A DNA stretch of 64,000 bases from Corynebacterium vitaeruminis DSM 20294 (GCF_000550805.1 NZ_CP004353.1:2728001-2792000); one strand, 5' to 3'. Numbered from the stretch's first letter, positions 26,755-37,473 are shown. Notes: a model not told the origin generated them from the sequence alone. A program made the numbers and translations.

Positions 26755-28593
26755 CTACTTGTCCCAGCTTCGAATCTTACGCAGCAGGATGCGGTTCTTG
26801 CGCTGGGAGCGGCCGAGCTTGCGGCTTAGGTAGGCGAGGACGCCGATGGCGTCGTTGATGTGCGGGCCCTTGTTGAGCATGACGCACTCGGCGCGCAGGG
26901 CGTAGGCGGCGTCGGTGATCTCGGCGCGGGAGGGCAGGCCGGACTTGGCCATCGTCTCCAGCACCTGGGTGGCCAGGATCGTGGGAACGTGCCCGGCCTC
27001 GGCCATCGCGGAGATGAACCGGGGCACCTCGCCCATGCGCTTGAATCCCAGCTCGACGGCCAGGTCGCCGCGGGCGATCATGATGCCGAGGTTCTTGTAG
27101 CGCATGCCCTCGAGCAGCACCTCGCGGATGTTCTCGTAGGCCGGGATGGTCTCGATCTTGAGCACGAGCCCGGTCTCGGAGTCGATGCCCATGGCGTCGA
27201 TGACGGCGGCGACGTCCTTCGCGTCGCGGATGAAGGAGATGGCCGCGATGTCGGCATTGGCCTTGACGAACTCCAGGTGCTGCAGATCGAGCGGGGTCAG
27301 CGACGGCAGCGGCAGCTCGGAGTCGGGGAGGTTGATGCCCTTGTTGGCGGCCAGCGTGGTCCCGCCCTCGAAGGCCCGGGTGACCTTGAGGTGGGCCTCG
27401 GCGCCGTCCACCTTGGTGACCACGGCCGCGATGCGGCCGTCGTCGAAAAGCACCTGCTCGCCGGGCTTGATGGCGGGGATGATCTCCGGGAGGCTGAACG
27501 GGATGCGCAGGGTGCCGGGCTGGTCGGGGTCGCAGACGGCCACCTCGCCGGACAGAATCAGCTCTTGGCCGGGGTAGATGCGCAGGCGGCGCTCGGTGTG
27601 CGGGATGCCGGTGGCGCGGGTGCGCAGGTAGTCGTGCTCGAGAAGGGTGCCCTCGGCGACGTAGGCGTTCTGCTTGCCCTCGGCCAGCGCCCCGGCCTCG
27701 CTCAGCCGGGTGACGGTGAACGCGCGCCTCGAGCCGCGGTTGTCGTAGAAGCGCACCTCGGAACTCACCTCGAGCTCGGCAAACCAGTCCGGCTTGACGC
27801 CCACCGGCAGGGCCGGGCGGCCCTTGAGCCCCTCGGGCACGACCGGTTCGGTCCCCTCGGGGTAGAGCCACAGCTTCGCGGGCGAGGTGATCTCGCCCGC
27901 CTCGGTGCGGGTGACGCGGGCGCGGCCGACCTGCGGGCCCGGGGTGATGGCGCCGGTGCGCAGCTTGGGGCCCGCCAGGTCCATGCTCACCTTGATCTCC
28001 ACCCCGGCCTGCGCGGCGGCGGTGTGGACGTTGGCGATCATCTTGGCCCACACCGTCTCGTCGTCGTGGGCGCAGTTGATGCGGGCCAGCTGCATGCCGG
28101 AGGCGACGAAGCCGCGGACCAGGTCGAGGTCGTCGGCGGCCTCGGCGGGAAGGGTGACCATGATGCGCGAATGCGCCTCCTGCCGCCCCGGGCCCAGCAG
28201 CGTGGTGGCGTGGTGCTCGAGAACCTCGTCGGCCAACGCGAAGGCGCCCGCGACCTCGGCGTGCGGGTAGACGAAGCCCTCGCCGATGATGGCGCCCAGC
28301 ACGTTGCGGGCGGCCTTCAGCCGCGAGCGCACGTCGGGCTCGGCGGTGGTGAGCCTAGTCGCACCCAGATCGGAGAGGCGGTCCTGGAGCTCCGAGAGGT
28401 CCTGGGAGCGCAGGTACGCGTAGTCGACGAGGTTGCGGGCGCCGAAGGCGTGCTGGGGCGCGACCTGGGCGATGGCGTCGGCAAACTGCGCCTGCTCGGC
28501 GTCGAGATTGGCCAGCAGCTCGTCGATCCGCGCCGCGAGCGACCGCGCGAGCTCCTTCTCCGCGCCCGGGGTCTGGTTGTCTTCTGCACTCAT
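26755..28593 (-). CDS. pyk2: Second pyruvate kinase (Pyk2-type)
   Basis: The 612-residue protein is longer than classical pyruvate kinases. About 130 N-terminal residues form a helical extension, followed by a PK barrel with an inserted β-domain: SMDLAGPKLRTG, FDDGRIAAVV, LVLKIETIPAYENI (catalytic Lys), IMIARGDLAVELG and ATQVLETMAKSGLPSRAEITD. The usual C-terminal allosteric domain is missing. It should make pyruvate and ATP from phosphoenolpyruvate and ADP. The C. glutamicum pyk2 product has about the same length and lies directly next to ldh, whereas here ldh is 7 kb away with other genes in between. Confidence 0.9.
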   Translation of the reverse strand: MSAEDNQTPGAEKELARSLAARIDELLANLDAEQAQFADAIAQVAPQHAFGARNLVDYAYLRSQDLSELQDRLSDLGATRLTTAEPDVRSRLKAARNVLGAIIGEGFVYPHAEVAGAFALADEVLEHHATTLLGPGRQEAHSRIMVTLPAEAADDLDLVRGFVASGMQLARINCAHDDETVWAKMIANVHTAAAQAGVEIKVSMDLAGPKLRTGAITPGPQVGRARVTRTEAGEITSPAKLWLYPEGTEPVVPEGLKGRPALPVGVKPDWFAELEVSSEVRFYDNRGSRRAFTVTRLSEAGALAEGKQNAYVAEGTLLEHDYLRTRATGIPHTERRLRIYPGQELILSGEVAVCDPDQPGTLRIPFSLPEIIPAIKPGEQVLFDDGRIAAVVTKVDGAEAHLKVTRAFEGGTTLAANKGINLPDSELPLPSLTPLDLQHLEFVKANADIAAISFIRDAKDVAAVIDAMGIDSETGLVLKIETIPAYENIREVLLEGMRYKNLGIMIARGDLAVELGFKRMGEVPRFISAMAEAGHVPTILATQVLETMAKSGLPSRAEITDAAYALRAECVMLNKGPHINDAIGVLAYLSRKLGRSQRKNRILLRKIRSWDK

Positions 28594-28775
28594 CTTCTTG
28601 CTCTTCTATTCGTGGCTGACGGTTGGTCTTACCCAAGCATTGTGCCCCGCTTCACGGGAGTTGGCAGCGCGAGCGACCGCCCCGCCGCCCCGCGCGGTCG
28701 TCGCCGCCCCGGTCCAGGCACGGCGAAGGCCCTCCCCACCTGCGCGTTTGCAGGAGAGACGGGCCGAATCCCTTC

Positions 28776-28800
28776 CGCACGCGAGGGGAAACCCCTCGCG
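28776..28800. terminator. Perfect 11-bp hairpin between pyk2 and katA
   Basis: CACGCGAGGGG and CCCCTCGCGTG flank AAA. It lies about 50 bases after katA on the minus strand and before the pyk2 start. No T-run follows on that strand, so it may end katA transcripts weakly or stabilise their 3' end. A diverged copy of the dispersed motif (28817-28842) lies between it and the katA stop. Confidence 0.5.
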
Positions 28801-28848
28801 TGGTTTAGGTCACGCCGCCGAAGGTGAACGTCGAAAAGCGAAAGCGTA

Positions 28849-30387
28849 TTACTTCTTCTTCGCGAACTCCTCGCGCACGCGCTGGCCGAGCTCGGCGTCG
28901 ACGTTGGTCCAGTACTCGTAGACGCGGGCCTCCACACCCTCGGAGATGCCCCGCATGGCGTTGGTGATGTTGTCCACGAGCCGGGCCTTGGCGCCGTCGT
29001 CCATGACCTCGCGGTAGAGGATGCCCGCCTGGATGAAGTCGTCGTCCTCGGGGTGCTTGACGTAGGCAGCGCGGACCAGATCGGTGCCGTGCGGGTCCGG
29101 GTTGACGTAGTAGTCGGCCGCCTGACCGTAGGAAACGCCCGACGAGGAGGTCTCGCCGTCGTCCAGGTAGCCCGCGCCCTTGTCGAAGCGGTTCGGCGAG
29201 TACACCGGCGCGTCGGCGGGGTTGAACTGGTACGCCATCGGCCCCTGGTGGGAGTAGGTGTTGACCGGATGCAGCGGCTGGTTGACCGGCAGCTGGCGGT
29301 AGTTCGGGCCGATGCGGTAGCGCTGGGCGTCCGCGTAGGCGAACGCGCGGGCCATGAGCATGCGGTCGGGGCTAAGCCCCACGCCTGGCACTAGGTTGCC
29401 GGGGTCAAGTGCCAGCTGCTCGATCTGCGCGAAGAAGTTGCGCGGGTTGCGGTTGAGCACGAAGTAGCCGACGTCGATGAGCGGGTAGTCCTTCTGCGAC
29501 CAGGTCTTGGTCAGGTCGAAGGGGTTCCAGCGGTAGGTCTCCGCCTCCTCGAACGGCATGATCTGCACCTTGACGTCCCAGATGGGGAAGTCGCCGCGCT
29601 CGATGGCGTTGAAGAGGTCCTCGCGCTGGTAGTCGGCGTTCTTGCCCGCCATCTCCTCGGCCTCGGCGTCGGTGAAGGTCTCCCAGCCCTGGCGGGTCTT
29701 GAAGTGGTACTTGATCCACACCGGGGTTCCCTCGGCGTTGATCCACTGGAAGGTGTGCGAGCCGAATCCGTCCTGGTGGCGGGAGGTCTTCGGGGTGCCG
29801 CGGTCGCCCATGAGGTAGGTGACCTGGTGCGCGGACTCCGGCGTGCGGGTCCAGAAGTCCCACTGGGCGTCGGCGCTGCGCAGGCCGGAGGGCCCGACGC
29901 GCTTCTGCGAGTGGATGAAGTCGGGGAACTTGATGCCGTCGCGCAGGAAGAAGGTGGGGGTGTTGTTGCCGACGATGTCGTAGTTGCCGTCCTCGGTGTA
30001 GAAGCGCAGCGCGAACCCGTGCACGTCGCGCCAGGTGTCCGGGGAACCCTGCTCGCCGGCGACGGTGGAGAAACGCACGGCCATGGGCGTGACGGTGCCG
30101 GGCTGGAACAGCTTGGCTTTGGTGTACTGGGACACGTCGTGGGTGATGTGCAGCTCGCCGAAGGCCCCGTGGCCCTTGGCGTGCGGGTTGCGCTCCGGCA
30201 CGCGCTCGCGGTTGAAGTGCGCGAGCTTCTCGATGAGGTGGATGTCGTTGAGGATGTTGGGGCCCTGCGGTCCCGCGGTGATGGAGACGTTCTCGCTGGC
30301 CACGGGCGCACCGTTGAGCTGGGTGGTGTGCCCGGTGGGGGCTGGGACCTCGCCGCTGGCGAGGATCTTGTCGGTGGGGGAAGTCAT
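28849..30387 (-). CDS. katA: Catalase, monofunctional heme type
   Basis: ATG 30387 preceded by GAGGAGAGTTATC is the correct start (512 residues). The track-like extension to 30465 lacks a site. The protein has the catalytic-histidine region [17 protein letters not shown], the distal Asn region [18 protein letters not shown] and the heme-ligand Tyr in [12 protein letters not shown], all typical of clade 3 catalases. It removes hydrogen peroxide in the cytoplasm. It is divergent from sigC, which is the arrangement I recall in C. glutamicum. Confidence 0.96.
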   Translation of the reverse strand: MTSPTDKILASGEVPAPTGHTTQLNGAPVASENVSITAGPQGPNILNDIHLIEKLAHFNRERVPERNPHAKGHGAFGELHITHDVSQYTKAKLFQPGTVTPMAVRFSTVAGEQGSPDTWRDVHGFALRFYTEDGNYDIVGNNTPTFFLRDGIKFPDFIHSQKRVGPSGLRSADAQWDFWTRTPESAHQVTYLMGDRGTPKTSRHQDGFGSHTFQWINAEGTPVWIKYHFKTRQGWETFTDAEAEEMAGKNADYQREDLFNAIERGDFPIWDVKVQIMPFEEAETYRWNPFDLTKTWSQKDYPLIDVGYFVLNRNPRNFFAQIEQLALDPGNLVPGVGLSPDRMLMARAFAYADAQRYRIGPNYRQLPVNQPLHPVNTYSHQGPMAYQFNPADAPVYSPNRFDKGAGYLDDGETSSSGVSYGQAADYYVNPDPHGTDLVRAAYVKHPEDDDFIQAGILYREVMDDGAKARLVDNITNAMRGISEGVEARVYEYWTNVDAELGQRVREEFAKKK

Positions 30388-30501
30388 GATAACTCTCCTC
30401 TTTTTAAATTGGCTTATAAAACCGGGAATGATTAATAGCCTACATTGAGAAGAAAAACTTCGCAACAGCTAGAAACAATTAATGTTTTCCTTTTAATTGC
30501 T

Positions 30502-30522
30502 TTCGCTTAACGACGCCTACGG
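30502..30522 (-). repeat. Dispersed short motif in the katA-sigC divergent region
   Basis: On the minus strand it reads CCGTAGGCGTCGTTAAGC followed by GAA. It lies just upstream of the sigC promoter elements. Confidence 0.6.
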
Positions 30523-30553
30523 TCACTAATCCGATGACGCACGGCGCCTTTGC

Positions 30554-30567
30554 TAGGATTGTTATCC
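30554..30567 (+). promoter_or_regulatory. Probable leaderless promoter of sigC
   Basis: TAGGAT (30554-30559) is a good corynebacterial -10 box and lies eight bases before ATG 30568. Transcription would start at or one to two bases before the initiation codon, and no ribosome binding site is present. Confidence 0.5.
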
Positions 30568-31131
30568 ATGAGACGAAGCGAGCACACCGATGCGCACGAT
30601 GCGCGCGTGACCGAGCTCGCCCTCAAGGCCGGGCGCGGCGACCGGGTCGCGCTCACCGAGTTCATCAAGGCCACCCAGAACGACGTCTGGCGCCTGCTCG
30701 CCCACCTGGGCGGCACCGAGATTGCCGACGACCTCACCCAGGAGACCTACCTGCGCGTCATCGGCGCGCTTCCCCGCTTCGCGGCCCGCTCCTCGGCGCG
30801 CACGTGGCTGCTCTCGCTGGCCCGGCGCGTGTGGGTGGACAACATCCGCCACGACATGGCCAGGCCCCGCAAGTCCGCGGCCGAGATCGAGTCCGTCGAC
30901 GCGCCCGCGGAATCCACCTGGTCCGAGTGGGTGGACATGCGCATCCTCATCGATCAGCTGCCCGCCGAACGCCGCGAGGCGCTCATCCTCACCCAGGTGC
31001 TCGGCTACTCCTACGAGGAGGCCGCCAAGATCGCCGACGTGCGCATCGGCACGATCCGCTCGCGCGTGGCCCGCGCACGCGCCGACATCGTGGAGGCCGC
31101 GGGCACCGGCGGCCAGCGCGAGGCCATGTAG
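30568..31131 (+). CDS. sigC: ECF-type RNA polymerase sigma factor SigC
   Basis: The 187-residue protein has region 2 around ADDLTQETYLRVIGALPRF and RTWLLSLARRVWVDNIR, and a region 4 helix-turn-helix around YSYEEAAKIADVRIGTIRSRVARARA. The start at 30568 is preferred over TTG 30550, because the promoter-like TAGGAT makes it leaderless. In C. glutamicum the ECF factor beside katA is SigC, which controls respiratory-chain genes when cytochrome aa3 oxidase fails. No anti-sigma gene follows. Confidence 0.88.
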   Translation: MRRSEHTDAHDARVTELALKAGRGDRVALTEFIKATQNDVWRLLAHLGGTEIADDLTQETYLRVIGALPRFAARSSARTWLLSLARRVWVDNIRHDMARPRKSAAEIESVDAPAESTWSEWVDMRILIDQLPAERREALILTQVLGYSYEEAAKIADVRIGTIRSRVARARADIVEAAGTGGQREAM

Positions 31132-31135
31132 AACC

Positions 31136-31176
31136 AAAACGAACCCGCTGCGATGCAGCGGGTTCGTTTTATTTAG
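31136..31176 (+). terminator. Strong terminator of sigC
   Basis: AAAACGAACCCGCTGC and GCAGCGGGTTCGTTTT form a perfect 16-bp stem with a GAT loop, followed by ATTTA. It begins four bases after the stop codon. Confidence 0.95.
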
Positions 31177-31180
31177 TAGG

Positions 31181-31265
31181 TACGCCCCTGTCACGGGTAC
31201 GTCCTTATGACGGGAACTTCGTTATCACGGGAACGGCCCTATGACGGGAACGACCTTATTACGGG
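31181..31265. repeat. Five 17-bp tandem repeats between sigC and asd
   Basis: Units start at 31181, 31198, 31215, 31232 and 31249 with no gaps. Each ends in ACGGG, and the consensus is about AACGnCCTTATSACGGG. Internal units differ at 3 to 6 positions, so phasing is kept while sequence drifts. The last unit merges with a palindrome at the end of asd. Confidence 0.85.
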
Positions 31266-31285
31266 AACGGCCCATGGCCGTTCCC
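31263..31285 (-). terminator. Palindrome at the 3' end of asd
   Basis: GGGAACGGCC and GGCCGTTCCC flank CAT, giving a perfect 10-bp stem ending two bases from the asd stop. Its left arm is the last 17-bp repeat unit continued. There is no T-run on the minus strand. Confidence 0.5.
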
Positions 31286-31286
31286 C

Positions 31287-32672
<1,386 letters not shown>

Positions 32673-32813
32673 ATGATTATCTTCCCACTCCCCATCATCA
32701 TTCACGGTGTTCCAATAACGGGATCGTCGCTTATCGACGGCCTAGGTGGGCTATTTTCCCACATCTATGACCTCGTCTCGGGGCTCGGCAGCACGCTACT
32801 GTCCTCCTTCTAA
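32673..32813 (+). CDS. 46-residue amphipathic/hydrophobic peptide, candidate PorA/PorH-like channel peptide
   Basis: ATG 32673 has an excellent ribosome binding site (AAAGGAG, spacing 6). A consensus -10 box lies 100 bases upstream and a 19-bp terminator hairpin begins one base after the stop, so this is a real, well-expressed gene. The peptide starts with a hydrophobic stretch (MIIFPLPIIIHGVPI) and continues with a Gly/Ser/Leu-rich segment (GSSLIDGLGGLFSHIYDLV, then SGLGSTLLSSF). It has no charged signal-peptide head and almost no charge overall. C. glutamicum PorA (45 residues) and PorH (57) are likewise short, lack signal peptides, and are mycoloylated on Ser. The GSxLI element is reminiscent of PorA but similarity is weak. 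Alternatives are a toxin-like peptide or a membrane regulator. Confidence 0.8.
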   Translation: MIIFPLPIIIHGVPITGSSLIDGLGGLFSHIYDLVSGLGSTLLSSF

Positions 32814-32814
32814 C

Positions 32815-32857
32815 CCAAAGGGGCCCTGCTTCCGCAATGGAAGCAGGGCCCCTTTGG
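32815..32857. terminator. Bidirectional 19-bp terminator shared by the peptide gene and lysC
   Basis: CCAAAGGGGCCCTGCTTCC and its exact complement flank a GCAAT loop, with TTT after the right arm and TTGGG after the left arm on the minus strand. It lies one base after the peptide stop and 12 bases after the lysC stop. Confidence 0.95.
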
Positions 32858-32869
32858 TTTCCGAATAAA

Positions 32870-34135
32870 CTAGCGGCCGGTGCCAGCGTAGACGGTGGCC
32901 TCGGTCTCGCCGCCGAGCTCGAAGGCCTCGTGGATGGCGCGGGCGGCCTCGTCGAGGTCGGACTCGCGGATGAGCACGGAGATGCGGATCTCAGAGGTCG
33001 AGATCAGCTCGATGTTGATGCCCTTGTCGCGCAGCGCCTCGCAGAAGGTCGCGGTGACGCCCGGGTGGGACTTCATGCCCGCGCCGACCAGCGAGATCTT
33101 GCCGATCTGGTCGTCGTAGAGGACCTTCTCCCAGCCGAACTTCTCCTTCAGCGGGTTGAGCAGCGCCATGGCGCGGGGGCCGTCGGCGCGCGGGCAGGTG
33201 AAGGTGATGTCGGTCTTGCCGTCCTCGAGGGAGGAGATGTTCTGCAGCACCATGTCGATGTTGATCTCGGCATCGGCAAGCGCACGGAACACGGTGGCGG
33301 CGGCGCCCGGGGAGTCCGGGATGCCGAGGACGGTGATCTTTGCTTCGGACTTGTCGGTGGCTACACCGCTGAGTACTGCTTCTTCCACAGGAATATCCTC
33401 CATTGAACCGGCGACCAGGGTGCCGGGGTCGTTGCTGTAAGACGAACGGACGCGCAGGGGCACGCCGAATGCGCGGGCGTACTCGACGCTGCGCAAGACA
33501 AGAATCTTGGAGCCCACGGCCGCAAGCTCGAGCATCTCCTCGAAGGAGAGCTTCTCGAGCTTCTGCGCGTTGGGCACGATGCGGGGATCCGCGGTGTAGA
33601 CGCCGTCGACGTCCGAGTAGATCTCGCAGACGTCGGCGCCCAGCGCCGCCGCGAGGGCGACGGCGGTGGTGTCCGAGCCGCCGCGGCCCAGGGTGGTGAC
33701 GTCCTTGGTCTCGCGGTTCACGCCCTGGAAACCGGCGACGAGGCAGATCTTTCCCTCGTCGAGGGCCTCGCGCACGCGGCCCGGGGTGACGTCCACGATG
33801 CGGGCGTTGCCGTGGCGCTCGGTGGTGAGCACGCCGGCCTGCGAGCCGGTGAACGACTGCGCCTGAGCGCCGAAGGACTCGATGGCCATGGCCACCAGCG
33901 CGTTGGAGATGCGCTCGCCGGCGGTGAGCAGCATGTCCATCTCGCGGGCCGGCGGGACCGGGTTGACCTGGGCCGCGAGGTCGAGCAGCTCGTCGGTGGT
34001 GTCGCCCATGGCGGAGCAGACGACCACGACGTCGTGGCCCTGCTTCTTGGTGGCGACAATCCGTTCAGCAACACGGCGGATGCGTTCTGCGCTCTCCAGC
34101 GAAGAACCTCCATACTTCTGTACGATCAGTGCCAC
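32870..34135 (-). CDS. lysC: Aspartate kinase
   Basis: GTG 34135 gives 421 residues, the same length as the C. glutamicum enzyme, beginning with [19 protein letters not shown]. The frame is open further upstream to 34327, but that part does not resemble the family. The kinase domain includes [19 protein letters not shown], and two ACT-type regulatory domains follow. The segment [17 protein letters not shown] keeps the wild-type form of the region where feedback-resistance changes occur, so inhibition by lysine plus threonine is expected. An internal ATG start for the separate β subunit lies at [11 protein letters not shown], as known in the family. It starts the aspartate-family pathway. Confidence 0.96.
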   Translation of the reverse strand: MALIVQKYGGSSLESAERIRRVAERIVATKKQGHDVVVVCSAMGDTTDELLDLAAQVNPVPPAREMDMLLTAGERISNALVAMAIESFGAQAQSFTGSQAGVLTTERHGNARIVDVTPGRVREALDEGKICLVAGFQGVNRETKDVTTLGRGGSDTTAVALAAALGADVCEIYSDVDGVYTADPRIVPNAQKLEKLSFEEMLELAAVGSKILVLRSVEYARAFGVPLRVRSSYSNDPGTLVAGSMEDIPVEEAVLSGVATDKSEAKITVLGIPDSPGAAATVFRALADAEINIDMVLQNISSLEDGKTDITFTCPRADGPRAMALLNPLKEKFGWEKVLYDDQIGKISLVGAGMKSHPGVTATFCEALRDKGINIELISTSEIRISVLIRESDLDEAARAIHEAFELGGETEATVYAGTGR

Positions 34136-34407
34136 GGGCGTCACCCTTTCCTTAACAGGCCTAACAAGCTTCGAAGAGATCATACGATGCCCGCGCTGCG
34201 CTCGCAGTTTGGGTCGCGTGAGCCCGTCCTCGGCCGTCACCTGCGTCATAGTTGTCAGTTGGTTTTTCAGTTTAGCAATAGAAATACCCCGGGCAGCTCT
34301 CCCACCCGATAATATGCACCATCTCACAGAGTAAGACGCGCGCGGGATTTGTACCCCCGCCCCACGTCGATCCCTTAATCCAAAGTTTTCCCCGCTAACC
34401 TTGGGAC
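34136..34407. promoter_or_regulatory. Divergent lysC / DMT-transporter upstream region
   Basis: This 272-base region holds TATTAT on the minus strand near 34310 and TAAACT near 34274 as candidate lysC -10 boxes, giving a leader of more than 100 nucleotides. For the transporter gene, TAACCT (34396-34401) lies six bases before GTG 34408, a leaderless arrangement. No riboswitch-like fold is evident. Confidence 0.4.
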
Positions 34408-35259
34408 GTGCACTCCAACCTTTTGGCAGCTTTTTTCGCCCTTGCCTCCGCGCTCACCATCGCCTGGGGCACCGTTGTGAGGCACCGCATCGCGGAGCAG
34501 GCCCCCGCCGACGGCTCCGTCCACGGCTCCCCGATCATCGCCGCAGCCTCGCGCCCCATGTGGTGGGCCGGCACCGCCACCGCCCTGCTCGGTTACGCGC
34601 TCCAAGTGGTGGCGCTAGCCTTTGGCACGTTGCTTGTGGTCCAGCCCATCCTGGTGTTGTCGCTGATGTTCACGCTCCCGCTTTCCGCGCGTTACGACGG
34701 CCGAAGGATGGCGACCGACGAGCTCGGCTGGGCCACAGCCCTGACCGTGGCCGTGGGCGTGCTCGTCATCATGGGCGATCCGCTGCCCGGTAACCCCCAG
34801 CCTCCGATGAACCGGTGGCTTCCGGCGCTGGCCGTAGGCGTCGTCACGCTTGGCGTGCTACACCTCCTCTCGCGCCGCAGCGACCCCAACCGGCGCGCCC
34901 TACTACTGGGCACCATCACCGGCGGCATCTACGGCTACGTGGCCGTGCTGTCGAAGGCGACCGTCGACGTGATCACGCACGAGGGGCTCCTGGCCTTGGC
35001 GACCACCTGGCAGGGCTACTCGCTGGCCGCGGGAGCGATCCTGGGCACGATCGTGCAGCAGTACGCCTTCAACGCGGGACGGCTGCGCAACTCCCTGCCC
35101 GCGATGACCATCATCGAGCCGATCTTCGCCTTCGTGCTAGGCTACACGGTCCTCGGCGAGAAGTTCCAGGTCAGCGGGTGGAACTGGGCGATCATGGCGC
35201 TGTCGCTGGTGGTGATGATTCTCTCCACCATTGCGCTGTCCAGCCGCCGCGTCGGCTAA
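34408..35259 (+). CDS. DMT (EamA-like) transporter
   Basis: The 283-residue membrane protein has nine to ten hydrophobic helices in two repeated halves, ending with the typical second-repeat motif [19 protein letters not shown] (an export-family signature of drug/metabolite transporters). It is probably an exporter of a small metabolite. Position beside lysC invites the idea of amino acid export, but nothing proves it. Start GTG 34408 appears leaderless. Confidence 0.85.
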   Translation: MHSNLLAAFFALASALTIAWGTVVRHRIAEQAPADGSVHGSPIIAAASRPMWWAGTATALLGYALQVVALAFGTLLVVQPILVLSLMFTLPLSARYDGRRMATDELGWATALTVAVGVLVIMGDPLPGNPQPPMNRWLPALAVGVVTLGVLHLLSRRSDPNRRALLLGTITGGIYGYVAVLSKATVDVITHEGLLALATTWQGYSLAAGAILGTIVQQYAFNAGRLRNSLPAMTIIEPIFAFVLGYTVLGEKFQVSGWNWAIMALSLVVMILSTIALSSRRVG

Positions 35260-35299
35260 CATTTTTGGTTCTTTTTTGGTTTTTCCAAAACGCGCTCTT

Positions 35300-35326
35300 A
35301 GGCCCCTCACCGGGCCTTTTCTTTTT
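35300..35326 (+). terminator. Terminator after the DMT transporter gene
   Basis: AGGCCC and GGGCCT flank CTCACC, followed by TTTCTTTTT. It lies about 40 bases after the stop codon. Confidence 0.8.
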
Positions 35327-35525
35327 GGCTTCGTGTGAAAAATGCCATATTTCGGCCCCAAACGGGCACATTCGCACATATTCGGGCATAATGGGGTGCG
35401 AAGGGCACGGTAGCTTCTCGAAGTCTTTCTTGACTGTTCTAACCACAGCCTAGGTGAGCGGACACGTGCCTGCAGGACTAGCACGCTTTGACCCCAGACC
35501 ACACGGTCGAACCAGGAAGGTAACC

Positions 35526-36479
35526 ATGAAGGAAATCGTCGGAAACAAGGTCGTTCTCATTGGCGCTGGCGACGTCGGAGTCGCCTACGCATTCGCACTG
35601 GTCAACCAGGGAACCGTTGACCACCTGGCCATCATCGACATCGACGAGAAGAAGCTCGAGGGCAACGTCAAGGACCTCAACCACGGCGTCGTGTGGGCCG
35701 CCAGCCGCACCAAGGTCACCAAGGGCACCTACGAGGACTGCCGCGACGCCGCCATGGTCGTCATCTGCGCGGGCGCCGCTCAGAAGCCGGGCGAGACCCG
35801 CCTGCAGCTCGTGGGCAAGAACATGAAGATCATGAAGTCCATCGTCGACGAGGTCATGGCCAACGGCTTCGACGGCATCTTCCTAGTCGCCTCCAACCCG
35901 GTCGACATCCTGACCTACGCCGTCTGGCAGTACTCCGGCCTGGATTGGCACCGCGTCATCGGCTCCGGCACGGTCCTCGACTCCGCACGCTTCCGCTACA
36001 TGCTCGGCGAGCGCTTCAAGGTCGCCCCTTCCTCCATCCACGCCTACATCATCGGCGAGCACGGCGACACCGAGCTCCCCGTCCTCTCCTCCGCCACCGT
36101 CGCCGGCATCTCCATGCGCAAGCAGCTCGAGCGCGACCCGAACCTCGAGGGCGAGATGGAGAAGATCTTCGAGGACACCCGCGACGCCGCCTACAAGATC
36201 ATCGAGGAGAAGGGCTCCACCTCCTACGGCATCGGCATGGGCCTGGCCCGCCTCACCCGCGCCGTCATCCACAACCAGGAGGTCGCACTGCCTTGCTCCG
36301 CACTCCTCGAGGGACAGTACGGCCAGGACAATATCTACATCGGCACCCCGGCCGTGATTAACCGCGGCGGCATCAACCGCGTCATCGAGCTGGAGCTTTC
36401 CGACTCCGAGATGCAGCGCTTCACCAAGTCCGCCGAGACCCTCCGCGCCATCCAGGAAGAGTTCTTCCCGGCCAGGTAG
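35526..36479 (+). CDS. ldh: L-lactate dehydrogenase
   Basis: ATG 35526 is preceded by AGGAAGGTAACC, giving 317 residues, and the frame upstream of it is leader. The NAD-binding GAGDVG is at residues 13-18, the substrate Arg region lies in [11 protein letters not shown], and the catalytic motif [14 protein letters not shown] contains the active-site His. It reduces pyruvate to L-lactate when oxygen is limiting. TTGACT (35430-35435) with TAGGTG 15 bases further is a possible promoter. In C. glutamicum ldh adjoins pyk2, but here the katA-sigC-asd-lysC block separates them. Confidence 0.97.
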   Translation: MKEIVGNKVVLIGAGDVGVAYAFALVNQGTVDHLAIIDIDEKKLEGNVKDLNHGVVWAASRTKVTKGTYEDCRDAAMVVICAGAAQKPGETRLQLVGKNMKIMKSIVDEVMANGFDGIFLVASNPVDILTYAVWQYSGLDWHRVIGSGTVLDSARFRYMLGERFKVAPSSIHAYIIGEHGDTELPVLSSATVAGISMRKQLERDPNLEGEMEKIFEDTRDAAYKIIEEKGSTSYGIGMGLARLTRAVIHNQEVALPCSALLEGQYGQDNIYIGTPAVINRGGINRVIELELSDSEMQRFTKSAETLRAIQEEFFPAR

Positions 36480-36484
36480 TTTCT

Positions 36485-37420
36485 CTACCTGCTCCACAGC
36501 TCCCGCGGGAACTCCCCGCGGGAGCTGTTGCTTTTCCGCGCCGCCTCCAGCGATCTCAGCCACCTTCCCGTGCGCATCGACTCCGAGTCGACCCTAACGA
36601 CCGTGAGCCCCACGCTGCTCAGCGCGTGCTGGCGCGCTAGGTCTTTGCGCATCGCGTCCACCGGCTCGTCGCCGAAGGTGCCCCGATACTTGTCCTTGCC
36701 GTCGTATTCCACCGCCGCCCACAGGGCCGGGAACAGGAAGTCGACCCGGCCGATGAACTCACCGTCGTGCCCGCGGACGGTGACCTGCTGAATGAAGTCC
36801 CGGAAACCTGCCTCCTCCATGAGGTAGCGCAGCCTCGTCTCCTGCGGGCTTTCCGACAGCGCGCTCGCCCTCACCAGCACCTCCCGCGCCGCCCCGATGC
36901 CCGTCATCCCCGTCTTCGACTCGACGTTGCGCTCGAGCGCCGCCATCGAGACGAGCTGCCGGTTGAGGCACGCGTCCGCGGCGACGAGGCCGTCGACGAC
37001 GCCGTGCCAGCGGGCGCAGTCGACCACCGCGTCAACGATGCTGGTTACCCGGACCGTGAGCGGCTTCAGCGCCATCCTCTGCGCAGTTAGCTGCGTTTTC
37101 CTTGGTGGAGGGTGCACGATAATCGACTTCCTGCGCGAACGCCCGATCCCGTATGCCTCGACCTCCCAGGGAACATCGCCATAGGGCAGCCCTCGGATAG
37201 CCAACGCCGCCTTCCCAGCACCAATGAGGCTCGGGTTGGCGTGCAAATGCGCCAGCGAGCGACACATGAACTGGTGCCAGGCCGGCAGCTTTGAATAGAG
37301 CCCGCCATTGATATAGACGCCCGCGCAGAGCTTGGCCAGCTCTCCCTTTCGCGCCTGCGCGTAGATTTCCTTACGGCGCTTTTCGGGCTGCCCTCTCGTG
37401 AGATGAATCCCCGACCTCAT
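36485..37420 (-). CDS. AbiEi/DUF559-like protein with endonuclease-type C-terminus
   Basis: The 311-residue protein has an N-terminal segment rich in basic residues with a winged-helix-like KGELAKLCAGVYI, reminiscent of AbiEi-type antitoxin regulators. Its C-terminal half resembles the DUF559/Vsr-like PD-(D/E)XK fold (GRVDFLFPALWAAVEYDGKDKY, then LTVVRVDSESM). Such proteins are frequent in Corynebacteriales, usually as solitary genes of unknown role. No toxin partner is adjacent. Its last ten codons coincide with the ldh terminator hairpin. Confidence 0.65.
   Translation of the reverse strand: MRSGIHLTRGQPEKRRKEIYAQARKGELAKLCAGVYINGGLYSKLPAWHQFMCRSLAHLHANPSLIGAGKAALAIRGLPYGDVPWEVEAYGIGRSRRKSIIVHPPPRKTQLTAQRMALKPLTVRVTSIVDAVVDCARWHGVVDGLVAADACLNRQLVSMAALERNVESKTGMTGIGAAREVLVRASALSESPQETRLRYLMEEAGFRDFIQQVTVRGHDGEFIGRVDFLFPALWAAVEYDGKDKYRGTFGDEPVDAMRKDLARQHALSSVGLTVVRVDSESMRTGRWLRSLEAARKSNSSRGEFPRELWSR
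36497..36527 (+). terminator. ldh terminator overlapping the convergent coding sequence
   Basis: CAGCTCCCGCGGG and its perfect 13-bp complement flank AACTC, with TTGCTTTT after it. It starts 18 bases after the ldh stop and lies inside the 3' coding end of the minus-strand gene. Confidence 0.85.
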
Positions 37421-37473
37421 GTTTGCTCCCGTCTATCGCTGGGTCTTTCGGCATTCCCAGCACGCATAGACGT

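Noticed and set aside
34136..34327. N-terminal extension of aspartate kinase
   Set aside because: GTG 34135 gives exactly the family length and start, and the extra 64 codons are unlike the family.
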